Notes: a model not told the origin generated them from the sequence alone. A DNA stretch of 51,647 bases from an uncultured Bacteroidota bacterium (GCA_902619855.1 CACNGE010000008.1:1-51647), one strand, 5' to 3'; shown: positions 1-8,923, counted from the first letter of the stretch. Program-made: numbers and translations.

Positions 1-82
1 GAGGATGTTAATCGATTTAAATGCAGTCGTCAGCGAGGAATAAGCAACAATAAGGTTTCAAAACGATAGGAATCAGCAGATT

Positions 83-1390
83 TTATACACGCTTGATTTC
101 AGCACCGATAGATTGTAGTCTCTCAACGATGCGTTCATAGCCACGATCGATCTGTTCTATGTTGTGAATCGTACTCTTTCCCTTTGCAGACAAAGCAGCA
201 ATTAACAGCGAAATTCCAGCACGAATATCAGGAGAGGTCATTGTTGTTCCTTTGAGGGAAGATGTGAAATCATGCCCAATAACAGTCGCTCGGTGAGGGT
301 CACAAAGGATAATTTTTGCCCCCATATCAATGAGCTTATCAACAAAAAATAAGCGACTTTCAAACATCTTTTGATGAATCAGCACACTCCCTCGAGCTTG
401 TGTAGCGACCACAAGCATAATACTTAAAAGATCGGGTGTGAAACCAGGCCAAGGCGCATCGGAAATGGTCATTATTGAGCCATCGATAAAACTCTGAACT
501 TCATAACCATCAGTATGTGTAGGGATGTAAATATCATCGTCGTGCTTTTCAATCCGAACCCCCAATTTTTGAAAAACACTTGGAATTTGACCCAAATTGT
601 CCCACGAAACGTTCTTGATTGTCAATTCACTACGTGTTAGTGCTGCCAAACCAATCCAACTGCCGATTTCAACCATATCAGGTAAAACGCGATGTGTAGT
701 TCCAGAAAGGCTGTCAACACCTTCAATCGTCAATCGATTTGATCCAACGCCAGAGATTTTGGCACCCATTCTGTTGAGCATACCACAGAGTTGTTGTAAA
801 TAGGGTTCGCAGGCAGCATTGTAGATCGTTGTAGTGCCTTCGGCAAGCACAGCTGCCATCACCAAGTTGGCTGTTCCAGTGACAGAGGCCTCGTCGAGGA
901 GTAAATAGGCTCCTTTCAGTCTATCTGTCTCAACACTGTAAAAGTGGTTTTCTCGATCATAGGTAAAATCTGCACCTAATTTTATGAGTCCATCAAAATG
1001 AGTATCGACTCGTCTTCTTCCAATTTTGTCGCCACCAGGTCGCGGAATATAGCCTTTACCAAATCGAGTCAGCAAAGGTCCAACCAACATAATTGACCCT
1101 CTGATTTTTCTTCCGTCAGACTTAAAATCATCTGACTTGAGATAGTCTAAATTGATTTGGTCAGCTTGAAAAACATAGTGATTGTCACTCTTTTTTTGGA
1201 GACGAACACCTAGAGCTTCTAAAATTTGAAGTAACTTGTTGATATCAACGATATCGGGAACATTGGTAATTTCGACTGGCTCTGCTGTGAGAAGAACTGC
1301 ACATAAAATTTGAAGTGCCTCGTTTTTTGCGCCTTGCGGCTCAATGGCGCCTGACAGCGGCCTTCCACCTTCTACAACAAATGTTCCCAT
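83..1390 (-). CDS. murA: UDP-N-acetylglucosamine 1-carboxyvinyltransferase MurA
   Basis: MurA transfers enolpyruvate from PEP to UDP-GlcNAc, the first committed cytosolic step of peptidoglycan synthesis. The 435-residue product spans the whole EPSP-synthase fold of the family, with the N-terminal motif GAKNEALQ (residues 20-27) and the catalytic-loop region around residues 116-130 (PRPGGDKIGRRRVD). The loop position that is Cys115 in E. coli MurA is Asp here (D121). That substitution is known to give a functional enzyme that fosfomycin cannot alkylate, and to my knowledge it is usual in Bacteroidota. The gene follows the DUF4290 gene with only 2 nt between them, so the two are probably co-transcribed. 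Identification is secure. Confidence 0.97.
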   Translation of the reverse strand: MGTFVVEGGRPLSGAIEPQGAKNEALQILCAVLLTAEPVEITNVPDIVDINKLLQILEALGVRLQKKSDNHYVFQADQINLDYLKSDDFKSDGRKIRGSIMLVGPLLTRFGKGYIPRPGGDKIGRRRVDTHFDGLIKLGADFTYDRENHFYSVETDRLKGAYLLLDEASVTGTANLVMAAVLAEGTTTIYNAACEPYLQQLCGMLNRMGAKISGVGSNRLTIEGVDSLSGTTHRVLPDMVEIGSWIGLAALTRSELTIKNVSWDNLGQIPSVFQKLGVRIEKHDDDIYIPTHTDGYEVQSFIDGSIMTISDAPWPGFTPDLLSIMLVVATQARGSVLIHQKMFESRLFFVDKLIDMGAKIILCDPHRATVIGHDFTSSLKGTTMTSPDIRAGISLLIAALSAKGKSTIHNIEQIDRGYERIVERLQSIGAEIKRV

Positions 1391-1392
1391 TA

Positions 1393-2040
1393 TTACTTTC
1401 GACGTTTGTGTCGATATTTTTTATTTCTGTTGGAGTGTTGCTGCTTTTGACGACCAAATCGTTTGTTGCTCAATCTAATTAGTTCCTCAGAGTTCGTTAA
1501 CATTTCGCTTGAATTTTTGAGGTTGATTGCGCCATTTGAAATCTCAAACAAGTGCTCAAAAATAACAGCATCTTCAACAGTATCTTTGTTCCAATTCAAA
1601 AAACATTTTTTCATGTGATTTGCAATCACATAAACTAACGCATCTTTCTGCTCACCCTCCGAAAAAGTAAGTGCAGCATCAATCATCCGCTTGATGTTAT
1701 TTCCATAAAAACGATACTTAGGGAAATTTTGTGGATAGCTCAATGGGTCTGGACGTGCAGTGAGAACTTCTTTTTCAGGGATTGGAAAAGGGGAATCTAC
1801 ATCGAGAGAAAAATCAGACATGATAAACAACTGATCCCATAATTTGTGCTGAAAATCAGGGACATCACGAAGGTGAGGGTTTAAATTTCCCATCACTCCT
1901 ATGATGGCATGAGCCATTTTATTTCGTTGTTCTTTTTTGGGCTCTTTCAAAGCCTGGTCTACCATCTTTTGAATATGACGACCATATTCAGGTATTCGCA
2001 AATGGCTTCGTTGGGTATTGTACTGAAGTGTTTCTTCCAA
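1393..2040 (-). CDS. DUF4290 family protein
   Basis: This 215-residue cytosolic protein has no signal peptide or membrane segment. It matches the Bacteroidota-specific DUF4290 family, which is typically encoded directly upstream of murA as here. It is alpha-helical in character (for example YNTQRSHLRIPEYGRHIQKM near the N-terminus) and ends in a very basic tail rich in Arg, Lys and Asn (residues about 190-215), which may be a nucleic-acid or ribosome contact. The function is unknown. The stop codon lies 2 nt before the murA start, so translation is probably coupled. Assignment to the family is from remembered sequence character plus context. Confidence 0.85.
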   Translation of the reverse strand: MEETLQYNTQRSHLRIPEYGRHIQKMVDQALKEPKKEQRNKMAHAIIGVMGNLNPHLRDVPDFQHKLWDQLFIMSDFSLDVDSPFPIPEKEVLTARPDPLSYPQNFPKYRFYGNNIKRMIDAALTFSEGEQKDALVYVIANHMKKCFLNWNKDTVEDAVIFEHLFEISNGAINLKNSSEMLTNSEELIRLSNKRFGRQKQQHSNRNKKYRHKRRK

Positions 2041-2079
2041 TGTTAATGATTAAATGATACTGTAAAAATACTAAAATTA

Positions 2080-2370
2080 CTACAACTGAATGATGCCTTT
2101 TATCTGTGAAACCTGTTTATATTTTGATATAATCTCATCTGGCGAATCAAATACACCCTCGATCGAGATGCTAACATAGGTGTTTTTTGAGGAATTTCTC
2201 TCTTTGATTTTGACAGGATGATTTTTAAAAATATTCTGTAAAGTCAACTTTTTTTCATCGTCAGCTGGCAAAATAAACTTAAACATATAGTTTGAAGGCC
2301 AATCTGTTGACTCTGCAAGTTGCTCACGAAGTCGGTTGTAAAAAGATGTGGTTTTATCTGCTTCAGACAT
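2080..2370 (-). CDS. DUF493 family protein (YbeD-like)
   Basis: This 96-residue protein resembles the DUF493/YbeD family, small ACT-like alpha/beta proteins of unknown function. Typical features are the N-terminal WPSNYMFKFILP strand, the central KNTYVSISIEGVF strand and the C-terminal SPDEIISKYKQVSQIKGIIQL segment. It starts at the ATG at 2370, which lies only 5 nt downstream of a TATCTTTG -7 element, so its mRNA may have no leader. It is divergent from the AAA ATPase gene and is followed after 39 nt by DUF4290 and murA, with which it may share transcripts. Confidence 0.85.
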   Translation of the reverse strand: MSEADKTTSFYNRLREQLAESTDWPSNYMFKFILPADDEKKLTLQNIFKNHPVKIKERNSSKNTYVSISIEGVFDSPDEIISKYKQVSQIKGIIQL

Positions 2371-2375
2371 CTTGA

Positions 2376-2383
2376 CAAAGATA
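2376..2383 (-). promoter_or_regulatory. -7 element TATCTTTG for the DUF493 gene
   Basis: The minus strand reads TATCTTTG, a perfect match to the Bacteroidota -7 consensus TAnnTTTG. A TTTG lies 24 nt upstream rather than the usual 19-21, so the -33 half is weak. Initiation about 6 nt downstream would fall on the ATG at 2370. Confidence 0.5.
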
Positions 2384-2432
2384 TTCTTTTTAAATAAGAA
2401 TAATATTCAAAAATTGTAAATTGGCTAATCAT

Positions 2433-2963
2433 ATGGAAAAGCACAAAAGATATGTCCTCACTGGTGCTCCTGGAAGTGGGAAAACCACCCTTTTAGAAGC
2501 ATTGCAAAGCGATCAGGTGACGTGTTTTGACGAGGTGTTTCGGAAGCTCTTTCTTGAAGCCAAGAATCGAGGTGTTGACTCTCCTTTTCAAGATGAGCCA
2601 CTGTCGCTGAGTTTGGAGATTATCAAAGGGCGTATTGCTGACTTTGAGGCTGCACCTGTATCTAAAATTCATATCTATGACAGAGGTGTTCACGATGCAA
2701 TTTCATACTTGGATAGCATTCGAGTTGATGTGCCAGCATACTTGATCGAAATATGTAAATCACATGTTTATGACAAGGTGTTTATACTACCACCATGGGA
2801 AGATATTTTTAGAAATGATAAAGAGAGAATTGAAGACTTTAGCGAAACAGAAGCAATTCATCTAGCACTTGTCAAAACTTATACTTTATATGGCATGCCG
2901 CCGATAGTTGTGCCAAAACTATCTGTCGAAGAACGTGTTTCTTTTATCAAAAATCACCTATGA
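2433..2963 (+). CDS. AAA-family ATPase/kinase (AAA_28-like)
   Basis: This P-loop protein of 176 residues has a Walker A motif GAPGSGKTT close to the N-terminus and an IYDRG motif near residue 85, which is a Walker-B/LID-like feature of small nucleotide kinases and the AAA_28 group. No membrane segment is present. The ATG at 2433 is preferred; a TTG 12 nt upstream would add four residues. The stop overlaps the recQ start (ATGA), indicating translational coupling. The substrate is not predictable from sequence. Related proteins in other Bacteroidota are annotated only as ATPases. Confidence 0.8.
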   Translation: MEKHKRYVLTGAPGSGKTTLLEALQSDQVTCFDEVFRKLFLEAKNRGVDSPFQDEPLSLSLEIIKGRIADFEAAPVSKIHIYDRGVHDAISYLDSIRVDVPAYLIEICKSHVYDKVFILPPWEDIFRNDKERIEDFSETEAIHLALVKTYTLYGMPPIVVPKLSVEERVSFIKNHL

Positions 2964-4834
2964 GCAAAGCCCACGACCTACTGAACAAATATTGGGGCTG
3001 GTCTGATTTTAGGTCAGGGCAGGAAGAAGCAATACATGCTTCACTTTCAGCAGAAAACACCCTTGTTGTATTGCCAACTGGGGGAGGAAAGTCCTTGTGT
3101 TATCAAATGAGTGCGCTTTTGCAAGAGGGGATATGTGTGGTTGTCAGTCCACTCATCGCCCTGATGATTGATCAAGTCAATTCGCTCAAGAGAAAAAACA
3201 TTCGTGCGATGTCTATTCATGGAACCATGCGCGAAAATGAATTGGTGGAAGCCTTGGATCAATGTGCTTTTGGAAACATCAAATTGTTGTACCTATCGCC
3301 TGAACGCCTACTCAATCCTATTGTAACCCAGCGTTTGAAAACATTAGATATATCTCTTTTAGCAGTGGACGAAGCGCACTGTATCTCTCAATGGGGTCAT
3401 GACTTCCGACCTGCCTATCGCAAGATTGGTGAGTTTCATAAGCTGATCAATGAACCCCCAATTATGGCTCTCACTGCCACTGCAACACCAAAAGTCAAAG
3501 AAGATATTATTGCATCACTGGAATTGAAAGACACAAAGCTGATTCAGACTTCTTTTGTTCGAGAAAATTTGTCATATAGGGTTGTTCATACTGAAAACAA
3601 ACTCGGGGCAATCAAACAGATGATCGCCAATCGCTCAGAGACCATCATCATATACTTACGTACAAGAAAGCACTGCGAAACGCTAGTCGAACAGCTTCAG
3701 TTGGAGGGTATTACTGCTCGATATTTTCATGGTGGTAGCACAAACAAACCCCAACTCATCGATGAATGGCAAAGTGGAAGATATCCAATTATGGTAGCAA
3801 CCTCGGCATTTGGGATGGGTATTGACCAGTCCAATGTACGACAGGTGATTCATCTTGCACTTCCAGAAAGCATCGAAAACTACTATCAAGAAGCTGGGCG
3901 AGCAGGACGTGATAAAAAACCCGCAACAGCTACAATTATTAAGAGTGCTCGTGATGTTGAAGTAGTGGAAAGAAAATTTATTGATTCTATTTCAGACCCT
4001 GCGTTTATTCGTCAAGTCTATTTTAAATTGTGCTCCTATTTTCAAATTGCCTATGGAGAACTGCCACAAGATCCACTTGATTTATCTTTTGAGACCTTTA
4101 CAAACTCCTATGACCTACCACCCAAAAAAACCTATGAAGCTTTCAAAGTTTTTGATCGTATTGGAAGCATTCGTTTGACAAATCTTGTCGTTGAAAGGTT
4201 TCGCTTACAAGTGCTATACAAAGGAAAAGAACTCCAAAAGCTGATTGCGAAAGAATCGTTTTTGTCGACCCTGCTGAACACGTTGGTGAGACTGTATCCA
4301 AATATCACAGAAACAGCACAGTCGGTAGATGGCAACCAACTGAGTAAACGAACTGGGATTGGAATGGAAAAGCTCAAAGAGTATTTTGCTGCATTGGAGC
4401 AAAACAAGTATGCTGATATCACATCATGGAATTGTGACACCCGATTGTATTTTCTTGAGCCACGTGAAGACGATTATATACTAAATCGTGCAGTAAATCA
4501 TGTCAAGCAAAACATACAGACTAGAAAAAATCAGTTGCAAGCTGTAAAAGACTATATCAACGATGATAAAAGCTGTAAGCAGACTTTAATCCTCGACTAT
4601 TTTGGGGAGACGAACAAAAACTCGTGTGGTCAATGCAGTAATTGTGTTACTTCACCAAGTGCTGCGCAACTTCAAAGTTCTATCTTGGATGTTTTAAAAC
4701 AACAACCAGCAACAATGAAAAAGCTTTCAAAATTGCTTGAAATAGAGGAAAAAACTATCATTGCAGTTGTAATGGAAATGCTTAACGAGGAGCTTATTTT
4801 AGAAAAAAATCAGTTATTTCATATCAACCAATGA
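2960..4834 (+). CDS. recQ: ATP-dependent DNA helicase RecQ
   Basis: RecQ is a 3'-5' superfamily 2 DNA helicase acting in recombination and repair. Visible motifs are the Q-motif region (FRSGQEEAI), Walker A (LPTGGGKSLCYQ), motif II DEAH (AVDEAHCISQWGHDFRP), motif III (ALTATAT) and motif VI (QEAGRAGRD). A zinc-binding RQC region follows near residues 535-560, with Cys residues in the SCGQCSNC cluster. At 624 residues it has a short C-terminal winged-helix-like segment and no clear HRDC domain, a common flavobacterial form. It overlaps the genes on both sides by 4 nt (ATGA), so it is the middle gene of a coupled operon with fmt. Confidence 0.95.
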   Translation: MSKAHDLLNKYWGWSDFRSGQEEAIHASLSAENTLVVLPTGGGKSLCYQMSALLQEGICVVVSPLIALMIDQVNSLKRKNIRAMSIHGTMRENELVEALDQCAFGNIKLLYLSPERLLNPIVTQRLKTLDISLLAVDEAHCISQWGHDFRPAYRKIGEFHKLINEPPIMALTATATPKVKEDIIASLELKDTKLIQTSFVRENLSYRVVHTENKLGAIKQMIANRSETIIIYLRTRKHCETLVEQLQLEGITARYFHGGSTNKPQLIDEWQSGRYPIMVATSAFGMGIDQSNVRQVIHLALPESIENYYQEAGRAGRDKKPATATIIKSARDVEVVERKFIDSISDPAFIRQVYFKLCSYFQIAYGELPQDPLDLSFETFTNSYDLPPKKTYEAFKVFDRIGSIRLTNLVVERFRLQVLYKGKELQKLIAKESFLSTLLNTLVRLYPNITETAQSVDGNQLSKRTGIGMEKLKEYFAALEQNKYADITSWNCDTRLYFLEPREDDYILNRAVNHVKQNIQTRKNQLQAVKDYINDDKSCKQTLILDYFGETNKNSCGQCSNCVTSPSAAQLQSSILDVLKQQPATMKKLSKLLEIEEKTIIAVVMEMLNEELILEKNQLFHINQ

Positions 4835-5781
4835 AACCACTTCAAATCATATATATGGGGACACCAGCTTTTGCAATATCTCCTTTGCAAAAGATTCTTG
4901 ATAGCGAGCACCAAGTGATTGCTGTTGTCACTGCACCAGACAAAAAATCTGGCAGAGGAAAACAGTTGACTGCATCCCCTATCAAGGTTTTTTGTGCTGA
5001 GAATAATCTACCCATTTTACAGCCCCCCAACTTAAAGGATGAGTCATTTGTTTCCGAGTTAAAAGAACATAATGCAGACGTGTTTGTGGTCGTTGCTTTT
5101 CGAATGCTCCCAAAAGAAGTTTGGTCTATCCCTTCAAAAGGCTCATTTAATTTGCACGCTTCTCTATTACCCAAGTATCGTGGTGCTGCTCCGATCCATT
5201 GGGCAATTATAAATGGAGAAGAAGAAACGGGTGTAACTACGTTTTTTATCAATGAACAAATCGATACAGGAGAAATCATCGCACAAAAGCAAACAACTAT
5301 TTTGCCTGACGAAAACACAGGAAGCCTTAGCAATAGGTTGGAAAGTCTGGGCGCTGATTTAGTTATTGAAACGCTTCAATCTATCGCAGCTGGGAAAGTT
5401 AATACCATTCCACAACCAAAAACTGAAGAGCATCTTGCCCCTAAATTGAAACGAGAAAACACCCGACTGCAATGGAATGAAGATGGGAAAGTGATTGAAA
5501 GGTTCGTCAGAGGATTACAGCCCTATCCTTGTGCATGGACAAGCCTTCATAACAGTGGAACATCAACCTACTGCAAAATTTATCAAGTCGAATTTTTTGA
5601 GGCGAAACAAATGCTTCAACCTGGTTGCGTTTTTATAGACAACCGAAAACTCATGGTTTCTGTACAAAATGGAAGCATTCATGTCAAAAGACTTCAACTT
5701 CAAAACAAAAAACCAATGAGCGATTTCGAACTGCTCAACGGATATGAAATGAACGACCAGGCATATTTCGAAAATCCATAA
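4831..5781 (+). CDS. fmt: methionyl-tRNA formyltransferase
   Basis: Fmt formylates initiator Met-tRNA using 10-formyl-tetrahydrofolate. The 316-residue protein begins with the typical IIYMGTPAFA strand. It contains the catalytic region FNLHASLLPKYRGAAPIHWAI (about residues 107-127) and the downstream TGVTTFFI and DTGEI motifs. The C-terminal OB-like domain follows from about residue 205. The start overlaps the recQ stop by 4 nt. Length and motifs are complete. No def gene is adjacent. Confidence 0.96.
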   Translation: MKPLQIIYMGTPAFAISPLQKILDSEHQVIAVVTAPDKKSGRGKQLTASPIKVFCAENNLPILQPPNLKDESFVSELKEHNADVFVVVAFRMLPKEVWSIPSKGSFNLHASLLPKYRGAAPIHWAIINGEEETGVTTFFINEQIDTGEIIAQKQTTILPDENTGSLSNRLESLGADLVIETLQSIAAGKVNTIPQPKTEEHLAPKLKRENTRLQWNEDGKVIERFVRGLQPYPCAWTSLHNSGTSTYCKIYQVEFFEAKQMLQPGCVFIDNRKLMVSVQNGSIHVKRLQLQNKKPMSDFELLNGYEMNDQAYFENP

Positions 5782-5803
5782 AAAAAAGTTGTACATTGTT
5801 GTT

Positions 5804-6367
5804 ATGAATACAAATCTTTCAAATGGAAAGTTGCTAGTCGCTGACCCATCGATTATTGGAGACTTTTCATTTACCCGTGCAGTCATCTTGTTGGCAGACC
5901 ACAACAATGAGGGTTCTGTTGGTTTTATTTTAAACAAGCCAATGGCACATGATTTGAGCACATTTGTTCCTGAAATTTCTCAACGCTTTTCTGTATTTGA
6001 AGGAGGCCCTGTTGACCAAGATCGGTTGTATTATATTCACAGTCGAAGTGACTGCATTCCCAACTCAAAACCCATATCCAAAAATCTTTTTTGGGGAGGT
6101 GATTTTGATGTGATTAAAAATATGATTAACGATGGTGAGTTGTCAAGTGCTGATATCAAGTTTTTTTTGGGTTACTCTGGTTGGAGTTCTAATCAACTCA
6201 AAGAGGAAGTCAAACGCAACACATGGATTGTTTTGGATGATGATGATGAAAAAAGAGTCAATATTTCTTCATCAAACGATTCAACTTTTTGGAAGTCGAA
6301 AATGATTCGGCTGGGTGGGCACTACGCTATCTGGGCCAATTCGCCCAGTCATCCACACCTAAACTAG
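5804..6367 (+). CDS. YqgE/AlgH family protein
   Basis: This 187-residue cytosolic protein belongs to the YqgE/AlgH (DUF179) family. The family N-terminal pattern is visible as GKLLVADPSIIGDFSFTRAV, followed by GSVGFILNKP, EGGPVDQDRLYYIHS and FLGYSGWSSNQLKEE. AlgH was named for alginate regulation in Pseudomonas, but no general biochemical role is established. The ATG at 5804 matches the family start; an in-frame TTG at 5789 is less likely. The gene ends convergently with the aminotransferase gene, overlapping it by 9 nt. Confidence 0.93.
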   Translation: MNTNLSNGKLLVADPSIIGDFSFTRAVILLADHNNEGSVGFILNKPMAHDLSTFVPEISQRFSVFEGGPVDQDRLYYIHSRSDCIPNSKPISKNLFWGGDFDVIKNMINDGELSSADIKFFLGYSGWSSNQLKEEVKRNTWIVLDDDDEKRVNISSSNDSTFWKSKMIRLGGHYAIWANSPSHPHLN

Positions 6368-7198
6368 TGCTTTTTCATTGAGAAGACCAAGAGCTTGCGC
6401 ATACTTTTTTGATTGATACTTTTTTCTTCTGTAATTGGTCACTGCTCGAATTCCTAGTATACTGTTTGTGAGCCAGAGTTCGTCAGCTTTTTGCAGATCG
6501 AAAGGGTTTACTGTAGTTTCTTTACAACTGAGATCTAACTCATTTGCCATACGAATGATTTGTTTTCTGATGATGCCATCCAAACAACCTGATGTTAAAG
6601 GGGGTGTATGAATTTCATTGCCAAAAAGTAAAAATATGTTTGACTGAAGTGCTTCGACAACTTCTTTGTTGTCATTCAATAAAATACAGTTATCCAAGTC
6701 ATTCTCTTTGGCAAAAATCGAAGCAAGTACATTGAGAATTTTATTGTTTGTTTTTAGATTGGATAGCATTGCTGGTTGCACATAGTGATCTTTATATAAA
6801 TCAACTCTATAATTGGGCACTTCGATCGAAAAGGTAGATTGTTCTAACGGCTCACAGGAGATAACAAATGAGACTTTATTTTCATCTGGGGTATATCGAC
6901 CAGCGCTGTCGCGATAACAAGTTAAGCGCAGACGCCATGCAGCAGAGCTAACTGATTGAAATTCGATTAAACGATTGCATTGCTCAACAAAATACTCGGG
7001 AGTGAAAGTCATTGGAATCTCCATTCGTAGCAATCGCATACTGGCCATTAGACGAAAGTAGTGATCTTCCCAAAAAATCAATTTATCGTCTACTGCTTTG
7101 ACAGTCTCAAAAACTGCATCTCCGTAGGAGAACCCACGATTAAAAAAGGGTAGTACAGATTCGAAAGTTTGTACAAGATTTCCGTTGAAGTTGACCAT
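6359..7198 (-). CDS. PLP-dependent aminotransferase class IV
   Basis: This 279-residue fold-type IV PLP enzyme is related to 4-amino-4-deoxychorismate lyase (PabC) and branched-chain or D-amino-acid aminotransferases. The N-terminus has FNRGFSYGDAVFETV, typical of PabC/IlvE-like members. The PLP lysine is probably the Lys in SNLKTNNKILNVLA, followed by CILLN and VVEALQSNIFLLFG. The sequence does not settle whether it is PabC. The ATG at 7198 overlaps the stop of the upstream START-like gene (ATGA), a pairing I recall from other flavobacteria. Confidence 0.88.
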   Translation of the reverse strand: MVNFNGNLVQTFESVLPFFNRGFSYGDAVFETVKAVDDKLIFWEDHYFRLMASMRLLRMEIPMTFTPEYFVEQCNRLIEFQSVSSAAWRLRLTCYRDSAGRYTPDENKVSFVISCEPLEQSTFSIEVPNYRVDLYKDHYVQPAMLSNLKTNNKILNVLASIFAKENDLDNCILLNDNKEVVEALQSNIFLLFGNEIHTPPLTSGCLDGIIRKQIIRMANELDLSCKETTVNPFDLQKADELWLTNSILGIRAVTNYRRKKYQSKKYAQALGLLNEKALV

Positions 7199-7584
7199 CA
7201 AGCAGAGCCCAAAACTTGTTTGAGGTTTGAAATTTGATTATCCCAAAACATTTTAGACTCTTCCAGCTCGTCTTCATCGGCAAAATCAGAAACAATAAGA
7301 GAAACATCTTTTGTGATTTCATCAACTTGAATGCGCATTTCAAAGTAGTACTTATCGTAATCGTCTTCATTAGTTAACCATTGAAAACGAACAAAATCGT
7401 TTTGTTTGTTTTTAATAAGCATGGCTTCCTCGCTAGAATCATCCCAAAAAAACTCATATTTTTCAGAGCGTGAGTTTACATTATCAGCAAACCACTCAGA
7501 TAAACCAGAGGGCGTAAGTAGGTATTGGTAAAGCAGTTGTGGTGATGACTTAATTACGAATTCAATCTCAAAATGATCTTTCAC
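7198..7584 (-). CDS. START-like/AHSA1-type domain protein
   Basis: This small acidic protein has the helix-grip START/Bet v1-like pattern: FEIEFVIKSSPQLLYQYLLTP, then SGLSEWFADNVNS, WDDSSEEA and FEMRIQVDEITKDVSLIVSDF. Family members usually begin a few residues before the FEIEF strand, so the GTG at 7584 is chosen. A GTG at 7635 would add 17 residues. The ligand is unknown. It is translationally coupled to the downstream class IV aminotransferase through an ATGA overlap. No ATG is available near the N-terminus, so the start is uncertain. Confidence 0.8.
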   Translation of the reverse strand: MKDHFEIEFVIKSSPQLLYQYLLTPSGLSEWFADNVNSRSEKYEFFWDDSSEEAMLIKNKQNDFVRFQWLTNEDDYDKYYFEMRIQVDEITKDVSLIVSDFADEDELEESKMFWDNQISNLKQVLGSA

Positions 7585-7659
7585 AGATATTGTTTTTATA
7601 TCAAAAAACCAATATAATATCTTTTTTGGATGCACAAAAATTTATTCGTAAAAATATAG

Positions 7660-7691
7660 TTTGACATCTGAGACAAAACCCTCTATATTTG
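7660..7691 (+). promoter_or_regulatory. promoter of tRNA-Met (and galE)
   Basis: TTTG at 7660-7663 is followed after exactly 20 nt by TATATTTG at 7684-7691, a full match to the Bacteroidota housekeeping promoter. The expected start is around 7697, just before the mature tRNA 5' end at 7703. Confidence 0.85.
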
Positions 7692-7702
7692 CAGTCGAAT
7701 AT

Positions 7703-7776
7703 GGCGAGGTAGCTCAGGTGGTTAGAGCGTCGGATTCATAACCCGGAGGTCGGGAGTTCAAGTCTCCCCCTCGCTA
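7703..7776 (+). tRNA. tRNA-Met (CAT)
   Basis: The cloverleaf can be folded by eye: acceptor GGCGAGG with CCTCGCT (G1-U72 wobble), D arm GCTC/GAGC, anticodon loop TTCATAA giving CAT, and T arm GGGAG-TTCAAGT-CTCCC. The discriminator is A and CCA is not encoded. The G1-U72 pair and the TTCAAGT loop argue for elongator Met. A lysidine-modified Ile2 tRNA also has a CAT anticodon and cannot be fully excluded by reading. Confidence 0.93.
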
Positions 7777-7790
7777 CACTTTTTTTTTTC

Positions 7791-8816
7791 ATGATTTTAG
7801 TAACAGGCGGTCTCGGATACATTGGTGCGCATACAGCCTTATCAATGTTGGAGAACAATTACACAGTGGTGATTGTTGATGACTTGTCCAACACCACAAT
7901 TGATGTACTCGATGGTATTGAAAAAGCATGTGGAAAACGACCGATTTTTGAACAAGTTGACTTAAAAAACAAAGCAAAAGTTCAGAAAGTTTTTGACAAT
8001 CATGAAATCAATGGCATCATCCACTTCGCTGCTTTTAAAGCAGTGGGAGACAGTGTTGATAAACCACTCTACTATTATGACAACAACCTCACTTCCTTAA
8101 TCAACCTGTTGAGTGTTGCAAAAGATCAAAAACGTAAGATTCCCTTTATTTTTAGCTCATCTTGTACAGTGTATGGCGAGCCAAAAACACTTCCGATTAC
8201 TGAGAATGAGCCTAGTAAACCTGCCTTGTCACCCTACGGAAACACCAAACAAATTTGTGAAGAAATATTGTCAGATCTTGCAAAGGTAAATGCCCTAATA
8301 CCTGTGATTGCTTTACGCTACTTCAATCCCATAGGTGCACATTCATCGATGGAAATTGGAGAACTCCCGCTAGGTGTTCCACAAAATCTTGTTCCATTTA
8401 TCACTCAGTCAGCTGCAGGAATTCGAGGGCCAATTACTGTTTTTGGAAATGATTACCCAACCAAAGACGGTACATGCGTTCGCGACTACATACATGTTGA
8501 GGACTTGGCTGAAGCTCATGTGAGTGCCCTGGAATATCTCAAAAACATCAAAAAAACCAACGTTTTTGATGTATTTAATATTGGTACTGGAAATGGAAAT
8601 TCGGTATTGGATGTTATCACTACATTTGAACGTGTCACAGGTGTGACTTTGCAATACTCGATTGGTGAACGAAGAAAAGGTGATGTTGCTATTACCTATG
8701 CAGATACGTCAAAAGCAAATCATATACTTGACTGGAAACCTTCAAAAATACTTGAAGAAGCTTTATTCTCAGCATGGCAGTGGGAAAAAAAGCTTAGGGG
8801 AGGGATAGACCCTTAA
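7791..8816 (+). CDS. galE: UDP-glucose 4-epimerase
   Basis: GalE interconverts UDP-glucose and UDP-galactose (possibly also the N-acetyl forms), supplying surface polysaccharide synthesis. This short-chain dehydrogenase has the NAD-binding motif VTGGLGYIGAHTA at residues 4-16, FSSSCTVYG near 121-129 and the catalytic YxxxK at Y149/K153. GDVAITYADTSKA lies near the C-terminus. The 341-residue length is normal. It starts only 14 nt after the tRNA-Met 3' end, across a T10 run, with no separate promoter visible. It is therefore probably expressed from the tRNA promoter and released by tRNA processing. Confidence 0.95.
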   Translation: MILVTGGLGYIGAHTALSMLENNYTVVIVDDLSNTTIDVLDGIEKACGKRPIFEQVDLKNKAKVQKVFDNHEINGIIHFAAFKAVGDSVDKPLYYYDNNLTSLINLLSVAKDQKRKIPFIFSSSCTVYGEPKTLPITENEPSKPALSPYGNTKQICEEILSDLAKVNALIPVIALRYFNPIGAHSSMEIGELPLGVPQNLVPFITQSAAGIRGPITVFGNDYPTKDGTCVRDYIHVEDLAEAHVSALEYLKNIKKTNVFDVFNIGTGNGNSVLDVITTFERVTGVTLQYSIGERRKGDVAITYADTSKANHILDWKPSKILEEALFSAWQWEKKLRGGIDP

Positions 8817-8923
8817 TACTAAATCATTTAAAAGACTTTATTATTTACTGACAAATTATTTTGTTTTTAATTTAAAAATAAAATGATGAAATAATTTGTA
8901 TGTAAGTTTTTAAAAAAACAAAT

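Noticed and set aside
1-82. Possible C-terminal end of a plus-strand gene (two short open frames ending at about 43 and 69)
   Set aside because: Too short to recognise and two frames compete; nothing identifies either as coding.
6359-6367. Convergent gene overlaps (yqgE/aminotransferase; also symporter/fabH-like at 22507-22520)
   Set aside because: Real but short overlaps, ordinary for a compact genome; not reported as findings.
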